The notes: a model not told the origin generated them from the letters alone. A stretch of DNA of 63,366 bases from an uncultured Duncaniella sp. (GCA_910584825.1 CAJUCI010000015.1:1-63366), one strand, 5' to 3'. Numbered from the stretch's first letter, positions 27,686-36,338 are shown. Numbers and translations are program-made.

Positions 27686-28946
27686 CCTGGATGTAATGTT
27701 GTGGGGGCGGAAGGCGGGAACGCTTGTGGCCTCGCGTGACGGATATAAGAATAGGATTTGTTTCTATTTTGACCCTGAATTTGTCAGGAACGGTTACGAT
27801 ATTGCACCTTTGAGGGCCCCGATAGCCGGCAATGTGGCTCGTGGCGGATTGCCGGTATATCCCGAAACGGACAGGATGTTTGGTGGTCTGCCATCGTTCA
27901 TTGCCGACTCGTTACCTGACCGTTGGGGAAACACTGTGTTCAACGAATGGGCGAAATCGCGCAAAATATCTTCTCGCAACCTCACTGCCCTTGACAGGCT
28001 TGCCTACATAGGCCGTAGGGGAATGGGTGCGCTTGAGTTTGTGCCTCCGACCTCGGCCGAGATGGAGCAGCCGTTTATGGTGGATATTGATGATTTATAT
28101 AAATTGTCACGACAGGCTTTGGAGGATGCAAAGAATATTCACAGCACATGGCACCACGATTTTGCCATTGAGAGCTTGTTCAAAGTCGGCACTTCGGCAG
28201 GTGGACGTAGACCCAAGGCTGTAATAAATGTCGATTTCAATAGAGGTGAATTTTATTCAGGTCAGGTGCCTGCTCCATTGCCCGGATTTACACCGATGAT
28301 AATAAAGTTTGACGAGCATTGTGATATACCCACCACAAGAATCGAATATAGTTATTATCTGATGGCTCTTGATGCCGGACTCGTAATGATGCCCGGGCAA
28401 CTGCTTGAGGTGAATGGTCAGGCACATTTCCTTACGCAACGGTTTGACAGGGACGGTGATGAAAAAGTCCATGTACAGACTCTTGCGGCGATTAATCCGT
28501 TGGCCGATTCTTATGAGGACTTAATTGAAGTGGCTTGTCGTATAGGTGTACCGCCCGTTGAAATCAGGCAGATATTCAGGTCTATGGTAATGAATGTTAT
28601 AGCCGGTAACGTCGATGACCATAATAAGAATTTCAGCTTCACGATGGGCAAAGACGGAGCCTGGCACTTCGCTCCTACATATGATTTTACTTTCGCGGTA
28701 GACCTTTCGGCTCCTGCTTACGTTAACTGTCACGCTATGTCGATATGCGGGAAGTCAGAGGGTATTGAAAAATCTGATTTACTCGAACTTGCTGGACGAT
28801 ACAATATCCGTGGTGCGGAGTCATACATCAGCAAGGCGGTCACTGTAGTGCGTAATTACAGTGAATATGCCAAGCGTGCCGGAGTGCCTGAGGATTGGGA
28901 GCAGCGGATTAGAGAGGAGATTGAATTACGTTTGTCAATGTTGTGA
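27675..28946 (+). CDS. hipA: HipA-like serine/threonine kinase toxin
   Basis: A 423-residue toxin kinase of full length. An N-terminal HipA_N-like part (about 1-110) is followed by the glycine-rich GTSAGGRRPKAVI (about 172-184), the catalytic loop VIAGNVDDHNKNFSF (Asp314) and the metal-binding APTYDF (Asp337). These match the HipA fold, whose E. coli member phosphorylates glutamyl-tRNA synthetase. The catalytic residues look intact. A GAGGAGG at 27661-27667, 7 nt before the ATG, is a strong Shine-Dalgarno, rare in this window. The stop is 15 nt before cbiB, so HipA messages may run into cbiB. Confidence 0.88.
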   Translation: MINSLDVMLWGRKAGTLVASRDGYKNRICFYFDPEFVRNGYDIAPLRAPIAGNVARGGLPVYPETDRMFGGLPSFIADSLPDRWGNTVFNEWAKSRKISSRNLTALDRLAYIGRRGMGALEFVPPTSAEMEQPFMVDIDDLYKLSRQALEDAKNIHSTWHHDFAIESLFKVGTSAGGRRPKAVINVDFNRGEFYSGQVPAPLPGFTPMIIKFDEHCDIPTTRIEYSYYLMALDAGLVMMPGQLLEVNGQAHFLTQRFDRDGDEKVHVQTLAAINPLADSYEDLIEVACRIGVPPVEIRQIFRSMVMNVIAGNVDDHNKNFSFTMGKDGAWHFAPTYDFTFAVDLSAPAYVNCHAMSICGKSEGIEKSDLLELAGRYNIRGAESYISKAVTVVRNYSEYAKRAGVPEDWEQRIREEIELRLSML

Positions 28947-28961
28947 ATAGTATTATAGATT

Positions 28962-29906
28962 ATGGATGTCGTGATTCCGTTGTTTGTCGGTTGGGTTCTT
29001 GATTTGGTGTTTGGTGACCCGGCGAGGTTGCCGCACCCGGTTGTGTGGTTTGGCAAGGCGATTGCTTTTTTCGAGCATCGGCTGAACTGCGGGAGCAACC
29101 GTCGCGTCAAGGGTGGAGTCGTGGCCGTTGGGCTGATTGTGGCGGTCTTCACGCTTTCATGGTGGGTGCTGTCGTTGCTGTCCCACTGGCCGTGGGTGAG
29201 GATGGCCGTTGAGTCGATATTGGTGTTCTATTGTCTCGCGGGCACTACGCTTGTCCGAGAGGTGAAGATGGTGTTTGAGGCGGCTGACCGTTCGCTTGAC
29301 GCGGGGCGGCGGCAGGTGGCGCGAATAGTTGGACGCGACACGGCACAGCTGTCAGACCAAGAGGTGCGCACGGCGGCACTCGAGACCCTTGCCGAGAATC
29401 TCAGCGACGGAGTGATTGCGCCCTTGTTTTGGTTCGCGCTTCTCGGCGTTCCGGGAATGCTTGCCTACAAGATGGTCAATACCCTCGATTCGATGATAGG
29501 CTACCGCACGGCGCGTTACCGCGAGTTTGGCACAGTCGCAGCCCGCATTGATGATGTGGCCAACTATATACCCGCGCGTCTTACGGCATTGCTCATGGTC
29601 ATCGGCGCGGGGCAGCCGGCGTTGCTCGGTTTTGTCAGGAGATTCGGCCCGAAGCATGCCAGCCCCAATAGCGGTTATCCCGAGGCGGCACTTGCCGGCA
29701 TACTCGGCTGTCGGTTCGGAGGACCGCACGATTATTTCGGGGAGACGGTAGACAAACCGTATATCGGCACATGTGACCGCAAGCTCGACAGCAACGATAT
29801 GCTCACGGCTGTGCGCATCAACCGTGTTAGCGAAATTCTTGGCGTCATGCTGGCCGCCGGAGTCAGTTATTCGATACTTATTGTCAGATATCTAATTCAA
29901 TTATAG
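28962..29906 (+). CDS. cbiB: CbiB, adenosylcobinamide-phosphate synthase
   Basis: A 314-residue integral membrane enzyme that joins cobyric acid to aminopropanol (phosphate). The family N-terminus is plain (LDLVFGDPARLPHPVVWFGKAI), followed by the conserved ETLAENLSDGVIAPLFWF and MVNTLDSMIGY. Later segments include GPKHASPNSGYPEAALAG. The last 23 nt overlap the end of the convergent cobC gene. It is separated from cobD by hipBA, although the two act in the same step, which suggests the toxin module was inserted between them. Confidence 0.93.
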   Translation: MDVVIPLFVGWVLDLVFGDPARLPHPVVWFGKAIAFFEHRLNCGSNRRVKGGVVAVGLIVAVFTLSWWVLSLLSHWPWVRMAVESILVFYCLAGTTLVREVKMVFEAADRSLDAGRRQVARIVGRDTAQLSDQEVRTAALETLAENLSDGVIAPLFWFALLGVPGMLAYKMVNTLDSMIGYRTARYREFGTVAARIDDVANYIPARLTALLMVIGAGQPALLGFVRRFGPKHASPNSGYPEAALAGILGCRFGGPHDYFGETVDKPYIGTCDRKLDSNDMLTAVRINRVSEILGVMLAAGVSYSILIVRYLIQL

Positions 29907-30417
29907 CCCCGTATGGGGGATGCGAGGCTAAAGTGTCCTTATAGCTTTGCCCTGCAAACATGACAAGGGCATGAATGAGTATGCCGCCGTGGGTGAAAAC
30001 CGCCACAGTCTCATCCTCATCGGCCTCGGCTTTCAGGTCATGCAGGAAACTCTCGAAGCGTCTGCGCTGGTCGACCGACGACTCTCCGCCTGTGGCCCTG
30101 ACGTTGATGTAATCGTCAAACCATTCCTGTAGCCTCGGGTCAGAGATTTCATCGAAGCGTTTCATCTCCCATTCGCCGAAATTTATTTCCATCAGCCGAG
30201 GGTCGACAGTCGGACGGTCATATCCGCAGAATCGAGCGAGTTTCATGCAGCGCGACAGCGGGCTGGCATACACGCGGTCGAAACTGTAACCGGCGAGCCG
30301 TTTCTTCACATCTGCGGCCTCCTCGGCAAATGTTTCGGTCGTATCCACGTCCGACTGTCCATAACATACCCCTTTGGGGACAGCGACCGATGTATGTCGT
30401 ATCAATACAAGTTTCAT
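29884..30417 (-). CDS. cobC: CobC-like alpha-ribazole phosphatase
   Basis: A 177-residue histidine phosphatase that removes the 5'-phosphate from alpha-ribazole phosphate or the cobalamin 5'-phosphate. The phosphohistidine motif is MKLVLIRHTSVAVP (RH at the start), followed by GVCYGQSDVD and the second His in VFTHGGILIHAL. The ATG at 30417 overlaps the cobS stop (ATGA). The open frame extends further upstream only as a shadow of cobS. Its end overlaps cbiB on the other strand by 23 nt. Confidence 0.9.
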   Translation of the reverse strand: MKLVLIRHTSVAVPKGVCYGQSDVDTTETFAEEAADVKKRLAGYSFDRVYASPLSRCMKLARFCGYDRPTVDPRLMEINFGEWEMKRFDEISDPRLQEWFDDYINVRATGGESSVDQRRRFESFLHDLKAEADEDETVAVFTHGGILIHALVMFAGQSYKDTLASHPPYGAIIELDI

Positions 30418-31175
30418 ATCATCTTGAACCAGATTATGTTGATGGCGACGAGCATGGCGAGTTCGCATATGATGAACGTCGCGCCGCAACAGTCGCCCGT
30501 GTAGCCCCCGATACGCCTCCTCATCATCCGCATGAGCAGGGCCACGGCTATAATCGGGGCAATCAGCGCGACGGCCATTGCCGGGCCGGTCTCGGCAATA
30601 AGCAGGGCGGCGGGAAGCGAGCCGGTGATTATCTGAAATAGAATCTGCCCGAAGGTCATGCGGGCATATGAAATCTTGTTTTTCGCACCCTCGGGGCGGG
30701 CGTAGGGGAGGAGATTGGTAATCTGCGAGGCGCACAGTTTGGCAAACGGGTCGGCGGCAAACACGGCCAGCGCGGCCACGGTGCTATCCATACCCGACAG
30801 TGTGGCCGTGAACAGGGCGTAATAAAGTATCAGCCCGATTACGCCATATGTGCCTATGTGCGAGTCCTTCATTATGGATAGGATGCGCTCCTTACCCCCT
30901 CCGCATCCGAAACCGTCGCAGAAATCGGCCAGGCCATCCTCATGCAGTGCGCCGGTGAGTAGTACGCGGGCCAGGATGCCGGCAATCACGGCCATAGGCC
31001 AGGGCACGGCAAGCGAGCACACTAACATGACAGTCGCCGTCACGCCTCCCGTCAGCCACCCGACGAGTGGCCAGTACACAACGGCGCGGTCATAACACCC
31101 CTTAGGAATATCAATATTCAGTTTCCAGGCCGGAATGCGAGTGAATAATATTATTGAGGCAAAAATTCCTTTCAT
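30414..31175 (-). CDS. cobS: CobS, adenosylcobinamide-GDP ribazoletransferase
   Basis: A 253-residue polytopic membrane enzyme that joins adenosylcobinamide-GDP with alpha-ribazole (phosphate) to give (5'-phospho)cobalamin. Family features are FTRIPAWKLNID near the start, the acidic EDGLADFCDGFGCGGGKERILSIMKDSHIGTYG (about 76-108) that binds metal and substrate, and GYTGDCCGATF near the end. The ATG at 31175 shares one base with the cobT stop (TGATG). A TTG one codon earlier is less likely. Confidence 0.93.
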   Translation of the reverse strand: MKGIFASIILFTRIPAWKLNIDIPKGCYDRAVVYWPLVGWLTGGVTATVMLVCSLAVPWPMAVIAGILARVLLTGALHEDGLADFCDGFGCGGGKERILSIMKDSHIGTYGVIGLILYYALFTATLSGMDSTVAALAVFAADPFAKLCASQITNLLPYARPEGAKNKISYARMTFGQILFQIITGSLPAALLIAETGPAMAVALIAPIIAVALLMRMMRRRIGGYTGDCCGATFIICELAMLVAINIIWFKMI

Positions 31176-32215
31176 CAAAAATATTTTGTGACGTTTACGT
31201 CGCCAAACGAGTCCATATGGTTTATCATCCTGACGGCTGACTCGATGATGGGATAAGCGCAGACCGCACCCGAGCCTTCACCGAGACGCAGGTCGAGATG
31301 CAGCAGGGCGCGCACGCCGAGAGCATCGAGCATCAACTTGTGGCCGCTCTCGTCGCCCTGGTGGCCAAAGATGGCATAATCGAGTACGGAGGGGTAGAGC
31401 TGTGATGCGGCAAGTATGCAGCTGGTCATGATGAAACCGTCGACTATTATAGTCATGCCACGCTCGGCCGCACGGAGCATCGCCCCGACAGCCATAGCCA
31501 TCTCATATCCTCCAAACCATGCGAGTTTCGATTTCACCGACCCGTCACCCGCGTAATTTTTCACAGCGCGTGACAGCACGTCATACTTGTGGCGGATGCC
31601 CTCGCTGTCGAGTCCCGCGCCCGCGCCGATGCATTTGTCGAGGGGTATGCCGGTGAAAAGGTGCATCCACACCGATGACGACGATGTGTTGCCGCTGCCC
31701 ATCTCGCCATAGCTGATAATGTTGCAGCCGGTCGAGTCGGCTATGTCGTCGACCACCTTTGCCCCGCGTTCGATACAAAGGTCAAACTCCTCGGCGGTCA
31801 TGGCTGACTCATGGAGGAAATTGCGTGTCGATTTTCTCACCTTCATGTCTATGATGCCGTGTCCGGCGGGGATGTCATAGTCGACACCGGCATCCACTAT
31901 CACGAGACGGAAACCGTGCTGGTCGCACAGGAAGTTGATGCCCGCGCCACCTTTGGTGAAATGGCTTACCTGTTGCCAGGTCACCTCCTTGGGCGACACG
32001 CTCACCCCCTCCTCGATTATGCCGTGGTCGGCTGCGAAGAGCACGTTATGGGGCTTGCGCAGTTCGGGCGACAGGGTGTGTTGAATCAGACACAGTCTAA
32101 GTGCCAGTTCCTCGAGCCGACCGAGCGACCCTTTGGGTTTTGTGAGATTGTCAATCTTGTTAATCGCGCTCTCCTCTAAAGAACGGTCGAGAGGCGTTAT
32201 ATTAAAAAGTTTCAT
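31175..32215 (-). CDS. cobT: CobT, nicotinate-nucleotide:DMB phosphoribosyltransferase
   Basis: A 346-residue cytoplasmic enzyme that makes alpha-ribazole phosphate from a lower-ligand base, usually 5,6-dimethylbenzimidazole. Conserved parts are LTKPKGSLGRLEELA, FAADHGIIEEGVS, GEMGSGNTSSSS and the catalytic Glu in DLRLGEGSGA. The ATG at 32215 is chosen because the family starts MKLFNIT; the upstream TTG lies in a heptamer repeat (32224-32251). That repeat ends 8 nt before the ATG and could affect initiation. Which base is activated cannot be told. Confidence 0.94.
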   Translation of the reverse strand: MKLFNITPLDRSLEESAINKIDNLTKPKGSLGRLEELALRLCLIQHTLSPELRKPHNVLFAADHGIIEEGVSVSPKEVTWQQVSHFTKGGAGINFLCDQHGFRLVIVDAGVDYDIPAGHGIIDMKVRKSTRNFLHESAMTAEEFDLCIERGAKVVDDIADSTGCNIISYGEMGSGNTSSSSVWMHLFTGIPLDKCIGAGAGLDSEGIRHKYDVLSRAVKNYAGDGSVKSKLAWFGGYEMAMAVGAMLRAAERGMTIIVDGFIMTSCILAASQLYPSVLDYAIFGHQGDESGHKLMLDALGVRALLHLDLRLGEGSGAVCAYPIIESAVRMINHMDSFGDVNVTKYF

Positions 32216-32223
32216 CCTTGGGA

Positions 32224-32251
32224 TAATTAGCAATTAGTAATTAGCAATTAG
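32224..32251. repeat. Four-unit heptamer repeat upstream of cobT
   Basis: TAATTAG and CAATTAG alternate twice, giving 4 x 7 bp without interruption, followed by a partial TAG. It lies 8 nt upstream of the cobT ATG on the minus strand, in the 101-bp gap between cobU and cobT. Confidence 0.8.
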
Positions 32252-32316
32252 TAGTTTTTGGCAAGCCAAGCGGCAAGGTGGCTATTGTCTAAACAATAAC
32301 CTTTAAACCATAAACT

Positions 32317-32832
32317 CTATTTGATACGCAATGCTATGCCTGACACGGTCATATACACCTCATCGGCCAGTGTGGCGATGTGCTGGTTGATTGACCCTTG
32401 CAGGTCGGTGAATTGGCGTTGCATGGCGTTTTCCGAAACTCCGCCGAGGCCGATTTCATTGGTTACAAACACTATGTTCCGGCATTTCGGGCATAGCACA
32501 CCAAGCTGTGACTTCATATCTTCAAGAGCCTTGCCGGCATCCTCGCCACACTCGAAAAACAGGTTTGTGGCCCACATCGTCACGCAGTCAAACAGCACCG
32601 TGTCATCACACGTCAATGGCAGCGACGCCACATCAAGCGGCTCCTCATACGTGGTCCATTCCGGCCCGCGCCGCAGCCGGTGTGCCTCCACGCGTCGGCG
32701 CAGTTCGTCGTCCCATACGCGGGTCGTAGCCACATACACCGGGGTGGCCGACATCTCCTGCACCATCCGTTCGGCCATTCGGCTTTTGCCGGAACGCTGT
32801 CCGCCCGTAATCATAATAATTTTAGTGTTCAT
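32317..32832 (-). CDS. cobU: CobU, cobinamide kinase / guanylyltransferase
   Basis: A 171-residue bifunctional enzyme that phosphorylates adenosylcobinamide and then transfers GMP to it. The P-loop GGQRSGKS is at 10-17. AHRLRRGPEWTTYEEP (about 51-66) carries the His that is guanylylated in the family, and VTNEIGLGGVSENAMQRQFTDLQG is the typical C-terminal signature. The ATG at 32832 is preferred because the upstream frame is long, lacks family similarity and is out of place before the P-loop. It is first of the minus-strand group cobU-cobT-cobS-cobC. Confidence 0.93.
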   Translation of the reverse strand: MNTKIIMITGGQRSGKSRMAERMVQEMSATPVYVATTRVWDDELRRRVEAHRLRRGPEWTTYEEPLDVASLPLTCDDTVLFDCVTMWATNLFFECGEDAGKALEDMKSQLGVLCPKCRNIVFVTNEIGLGGVSENAMQRQFTDLQGSINQHIATLADEVYMTVSGIALRIK

Positions 32833-32983
32833 GGTTGATTCTTGTGTAACAAATTCCTGCTTGTTACGTCTATAGGATAGACGGCACAAAGTTACCACTT
32901 TTTTTCAGAGATAATCCCCCAAATAACTGTTTAAGGATAAATAATAATATTTTAACATTTTTTAATCGGGGGGGGTGTTTTAG

Positions 32984-33014
32984 TTGGCACGGAATTAAAA
33001 TAGTAGTATCTTTG
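32984..33014 (+). promoter_or_regulatory. Promoter of the outer-membrane barrel gene
   Basis: TTGG at 32984-32987 and TATCTTTG at 33007-33014 fit the -33/-7 consensus with about 20 nt between. A run of eight G (32969-32976) lies just upstream. Transcription would start near 33021, about 49 nt before the ATG at 33070. Confidence 0.6.
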
Positions 33015-33069
33015 CGGTCGTTAACCGTTCATCACTTCTATAAATCGCTGAGTGCATTCTTTTTTTACC

Positions 33070-35970
33070 ATGAAAACCTTACGTCGCGTTATCGCCGTTT
33101 TGCTACTTTTCACATCGTTTGCCGCATCGGCCAAGGCTGATGACCAACTGTCTCTGCGTGGGCGAGTCAAGGATGCGGTGTTGAATATCGATTTGACATC
33201 GGCTGTAGTGGTGCTGTATGATTCAGCCGGCAATCCTGTCGACTCCATCCGGGCCAACCGTGGCATGAGGGTGGTGAACGGCGAGCCGGTTGAGATGGCC
33301 TATTTTTGGTTTAATGTCGCAAGAAAAGATTCGACATACGTGTTTGATGTGATATGCCCCGGCTACCAGACCAAGACTGTCACGTATCGTGTAGAGAAAG
33401 TGGGGCGAAAGGAGATGGACCGAACAATGCCGATGGTGTTTCTCGAAAAGGCCCCTCACAAGCTGGGCGAAGTGACGGTGAAAGCATCCAAGATAAAATT
33501 CTATCATAAGGGCGACACGCTCGTCTACAATGCCTCGGCATTTCAGCTTTCCGAGGGGTCGATGCTCGACGCGCTCATCAGCCAGCTGCCGGGGGCCGAA
33601 CTTGACGACAACGGGCAGATTAAGGTCAACGGCGAGTTTGTGGAGTCGCTTCTGCTCAACGGCAAGAAATTCTTTGACGGAAACAATCAGCTCATGCTCG
33701 AAAATATTGCAGCCTATACCGTCAAGTCGGTCGAGGTGTACCGTGGGCAGACCGACGAGGAGAAGTGGATTGACGACCCCAACGCCGAGAAACATCTCAC
33801 TATGGATGTCAAGCTCAAAAAGGAGTATAATATGGGTCTGATACTCAACGCCCAGGGCGGCTACGGCACCGAGGACCGCTATACGGGTCGACTGTTTGCC
33901 TCATGGTTCACCCCTACGACCAACATATCGCTCGTGGGCAACTTCAACAACCTCAACGACAACCGCAAGCCGGGCAAGAACGACACATGGACCCCCGAGA
34001 TGATGCCCTCGGGCACGAAACGTTACAAGATGACCGCGCTCAACTATGACTACGAGAGCCGTGACGAGAGCACGAAACTCAACGGTTACGTCAATTTCGA
34101 GGAGACGCGCAACAACAATTACAGCACCACCGCCCGCACAAACTTCCTGACCGGCGGAAATACATATGAGAACTCTTACGCCCATTCCAAGTCGAGCAAC
34201 CTCAAGCTCGAGACTCGCAACTACCAGACCATCCAGACGCCTAAGGTTTATCTCTGGAACATGACCCTCGGGCGTTACATACGCAAGACCAACAGCTCTG
34301 ACGCCATTTCGGCCACGTTCAGCGAGGAGCAGGCCGACATGACCCGCCATACCCTCGAGGCCATCTACAGCGACGGGTCGCCCGAGCGTCTCGATGCCAT
34401 AATCAACCGCTCGATTACCCGCAGTGACGGTCACAGCCACGAGTGGGAGGTGCAGAGTTTCCCCACGGTCAATTACAAGATACCCGGCACGCATGACCGT
34501 CTGCGCACACAGTTCGGAATAAAATACAAGGAGGGCAAGGAGGAGCTGTGGCGCGACTACAATATCAATTACGGAGCCGACCCGGTGCCTGCGGTCGTGA
34601 AGAGGCAGTATTTCGACAATTCTCCTAACCGGCGTCTTACGCTCGACGGTTTCTGCGAATACAGCACCCTCCTCGGCCCGGTAGGTTTTAGCCTCGCTTA
34701 CAGCTACCGCTTTGAGAACACCGACAAGGACTCCTATATGTATGCCCTCGACCGCCTGGCCGACATGGGTGTCTACGGCAGCGTGCCGAGCGGCTATCTT
34801 GCATCGTTCGACCCGTCCAACAGCTACACCTCGCGCCTGATGATGAACAGTCACGCTATCAGGCCGAGCTTCTCGTGGTATCACGATACTTCCTCGGGAA
34901 TGATTATGGAGCTGTATTTCCGCCCCGAGTTCATTTTTGAACATGACCATCTCGACTATTGGCGCGGAGAGCGTGACTATCTCGTGACCCGCTCGTCATT
35001 CTATGCATTGGCCAATAAATATGATGTGTCCGCGACACTGCACTGGGGTGTTGTCAGGAACGGGCGACGCCTGAAATTCAGCAATGAGTTGCGCTACAGC
35101 TTCAATTACAATACCAAGACCCCCGACCTCCTGCACATGGTGGATGTGGTCAACGATGCCGACCCGCTCAACATATCGGCGGGCAACCCCGACCTGCGCA
35201 ACGAATATCGCCGCACCCACACCCTCCACTGGATGTACGTTCCCCACGGCAAGACCCTCAGCAACACGCTCAACATCTCGGCCAGTTTCACAACCGACGC
35301 TCTCGTGCGCGGCTACACCTACGACACCACCACCGGCGTGCGTCGTAACCGCACATATAATGTCGACGGCAACAGCGGATATACCCTCGACAACACCTTT
35401 ATGCTCCAGTTCGGCCGGCAACAGCAGTTCACCATCAGCTCGGGCACTAATGCCGGTATAACGAATTATGCCGACATGATAGGCGTAAACCTTTCCGAGC
35501 CGGTGAAATCCAAGGTCACCAACCGCACGCTGTCCGAGAATCTGAAACTCGGCTGGCAGATAGGCCGTCAGAACATACAGCTGTCGGGCAACGTCACGCT
35601 GCGCAACACCGTCTCCACCCGCGAGGATTTCAGCGACATCAACGCCCGACATTTCAATTACGGAGTGCTCGGCCAGTTTGTCATCCCCGGCGGATTCGGC
35701 ATCAATACCGATTTCATGTTCTACACGCGCAGGGGCTATGGCGTGAGCTATCTCGACACCACCGATGCCATATGGAATGTGCGCCTTACCTACACTCCGC
35801 GCGGTGGACGCTGGACATTTATGGTCGACGGTTTCGACCTGCTGCATCAGCTCTCCAACGTCAACTATGCCGTCAATGCCTCGGGCCGCACCGTGTCCTA
35901 CACAAACGCCCTCCCGCGCTACGTGCTCTTCTCGTTCCAGTACCGTCTGAACATACAGCCGCGCAGGTAA
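33070..35970 (+). CDS. TonB-receptor-like outer-membrane beta-barrel protein
   Basis: A 966-residue outer-membrane protein with signal peptide (VIAVLLLFTSFAASAKA). A carboxypeptidase-regulatory-like domain (about 30-140) is followed by a plug-like stretch (about 145-255: LGEVTVKASKIKFYHKGDTL, LDALISQLPGAELDDNGQIK) and a long barrel ending LFSFQYRLNIQPRR. This is the OMP_b-brl_3 type of receptor, close to but distinct from SusC. It has no SusD or lipoprotein partner beside it. The ATG at 33070 is preferred to a GTG six codons earlier. The ligand is unknown. Confidence 0.83.
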   Translation: MKTLRRVIAVLLLFTSFAASAKADDQLSLRGRVKDAVLNIDLTSAVVVLYDSAGNPVDSIRANRGMRVVNGEPVEMAYFWFNVARKDSTYVFDVICPGYQTKTVTYRVEKVGRKEMDRTMPMVFLEKAPHKLGEVTVKASKIKFYHKGDTLVYNASAFQLSEGSMLDALISQLPGAELDDNGQIKVNGEFVESLLLNGKKFFDGNNQLMLENIAAYTVKSVEVYRGQTDEEKWIDDPNAEKHLTMDVKLKKEYNMGLILNAQGGYGTEDRYTGRLFASWFTPTTNISLVGNFNNLNDNRKPGKNDTWTPEMMPSGTKRYKMTALNYDYESRDESTKLNGYVNFEETRNNNYSTTARTNFLTGGNTYENSYAHSKSSNLKLETRNYQTIQTPKVYLWNMTLGRYIRKTNSSDAISATFSEEQADMTRHTLEAIYSDGSPERLDAIINRSITRSDGHSHEWEVQSFPTVNYKIPGTHDRLRTQFGIKYKEGKEELWRDYNINYGADPVPAVVKRQYFDNSPNRRLTLDGFCEYSTLLGPVGFSLAYSYRFENTDKDSYMYALDRLADMGVYGSVPSGYLASFDPSNSYTSRLMMNSHAIRPSFSWYHDTSSGMIMELYFRPEFIFEHDHLDYWRGERDYLVTRSSFYALANKYDVSATLHWGVVRNGRRLKFSNELRYSFNYNTKTPDLLHMVDVVNDADPLNISAGNPDLRNEYRRTHTLHWMYVPHGKTLSNTLNISASFTTDALVRGYTYDTTTGVRRNRTYNVDGNSGYTLDNTFMLQFGRQQQFTISSGTNAGITNYADMIGVNLSEPVKSKVTNRTLSENLKLGWQIGRQNIQLSGNVTLRNTVSTREDFSDINARHFNYGVLGQFVIPGGFGINTDFMFYTRRGYGVSYLDTTDAIWNVRLTYTPRGGRWTFMVDGFDLLHQLSNVNYAVNASGRTVSYTNALPRYVLFSFQYRLNIQPRR

Positions 35971-35976
35971 TGCTTG

Positions 35977-36008
35977 TGTCTCATTTGTCCTTATATACCC
36001 TTCTTGAA
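35977..36008. repeat. Half copy of the TGTC-rich repeat arm
   Basis: TGTCTCATTTGTCC, then TTATATACCCTTCTTGAA, resembles the right arm at 16579-16610 (TGTCTCTTGTGTCC through CCTTTCTTGAA). It follows directly after the stop of the barrel gene. No opposing arm is seen. Confidence 0.45.
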
Positions 36009-36074
36009 GACGGTATTGAACATGTCGGGGTGGGTAAGTGTTGGAAATAAGTAATAATATTTATTTTCAAGACT

Positions 36075-36326
36075 ATGAGTTTCATTTGGTTTATTCTCAT
36101 CGGTATCGTAGCCGGATTCGTGGCCGGTAAACTTATGCGTGGAGGCGGTTTCGGTCTCATTGTCAATCTTATTGTCGGCATCATCGGCGGCGTGTTGGGC
36201 GGATGGATTTTCGGCCTGTTCGGCATCACAACGTCAAGCATCATCGGCAGCCTCATCACCTCGGTAGTCGGTGCGGTAGTCCTGCTCTGGATAGTCGGCC
36301 TCATCAGCCGAAGCGTGAGCCGCTGA
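36075..36326 (+). CDS. GlsB/YeaQ/YmgE-family small membrane protein
   Basis: An 83-residue inner-membrane protein with three hydrophobic helices rich in Gly (GIVAGFVAGKLMRGGGFGLIVNLIVGIIGGVLGGWIFGL). This is the pattern of the YeaQ/GlsB family, often labelled transglycosylase-associated and linked to envelope or general stress. The length is typical. It stands alone, and a long inverted repeat begins 12 nt after its stop. The molecular role is unknown. Confidence 0.85.
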   Translation: MSFIWFILIGIVAGFVAGKLMRGGGFGLIVNLIVGIIGGVLGGWIFGLFGITTSSIIGSLITSVVGAVVLLWIVGLISRSVSR

Positions 36327-36338
36327 CCGCTTAGTCCG

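Noticed and set aside
30418..30735. Longer cobC frame starting at 30735
   Set aside because: The added part is the shadow of cobS in another frame; the phosphatase motif starts at the ATG at 30417, which overlaps the cobS stop.
32833..33069. Possible cobalamin riboswitch upstream of cobU or of the outer-membrane barrel gene
   Set aside because: No GCCACTG B12-box core or matching stems were seen; the only GCCACTG strings I noticed lie inside coding sequence (about 23925 and 50860).
33901..35847. Long minus-strand frames (about 280-350 codons) inside the outer-membrane barrel gene
   Set aside because: They mirror the codon bias of a real plus-strand gene, with no family motifs, signal or start context. 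Similar frames inside nifJ, susC and cobQ were dropped for the same reason.
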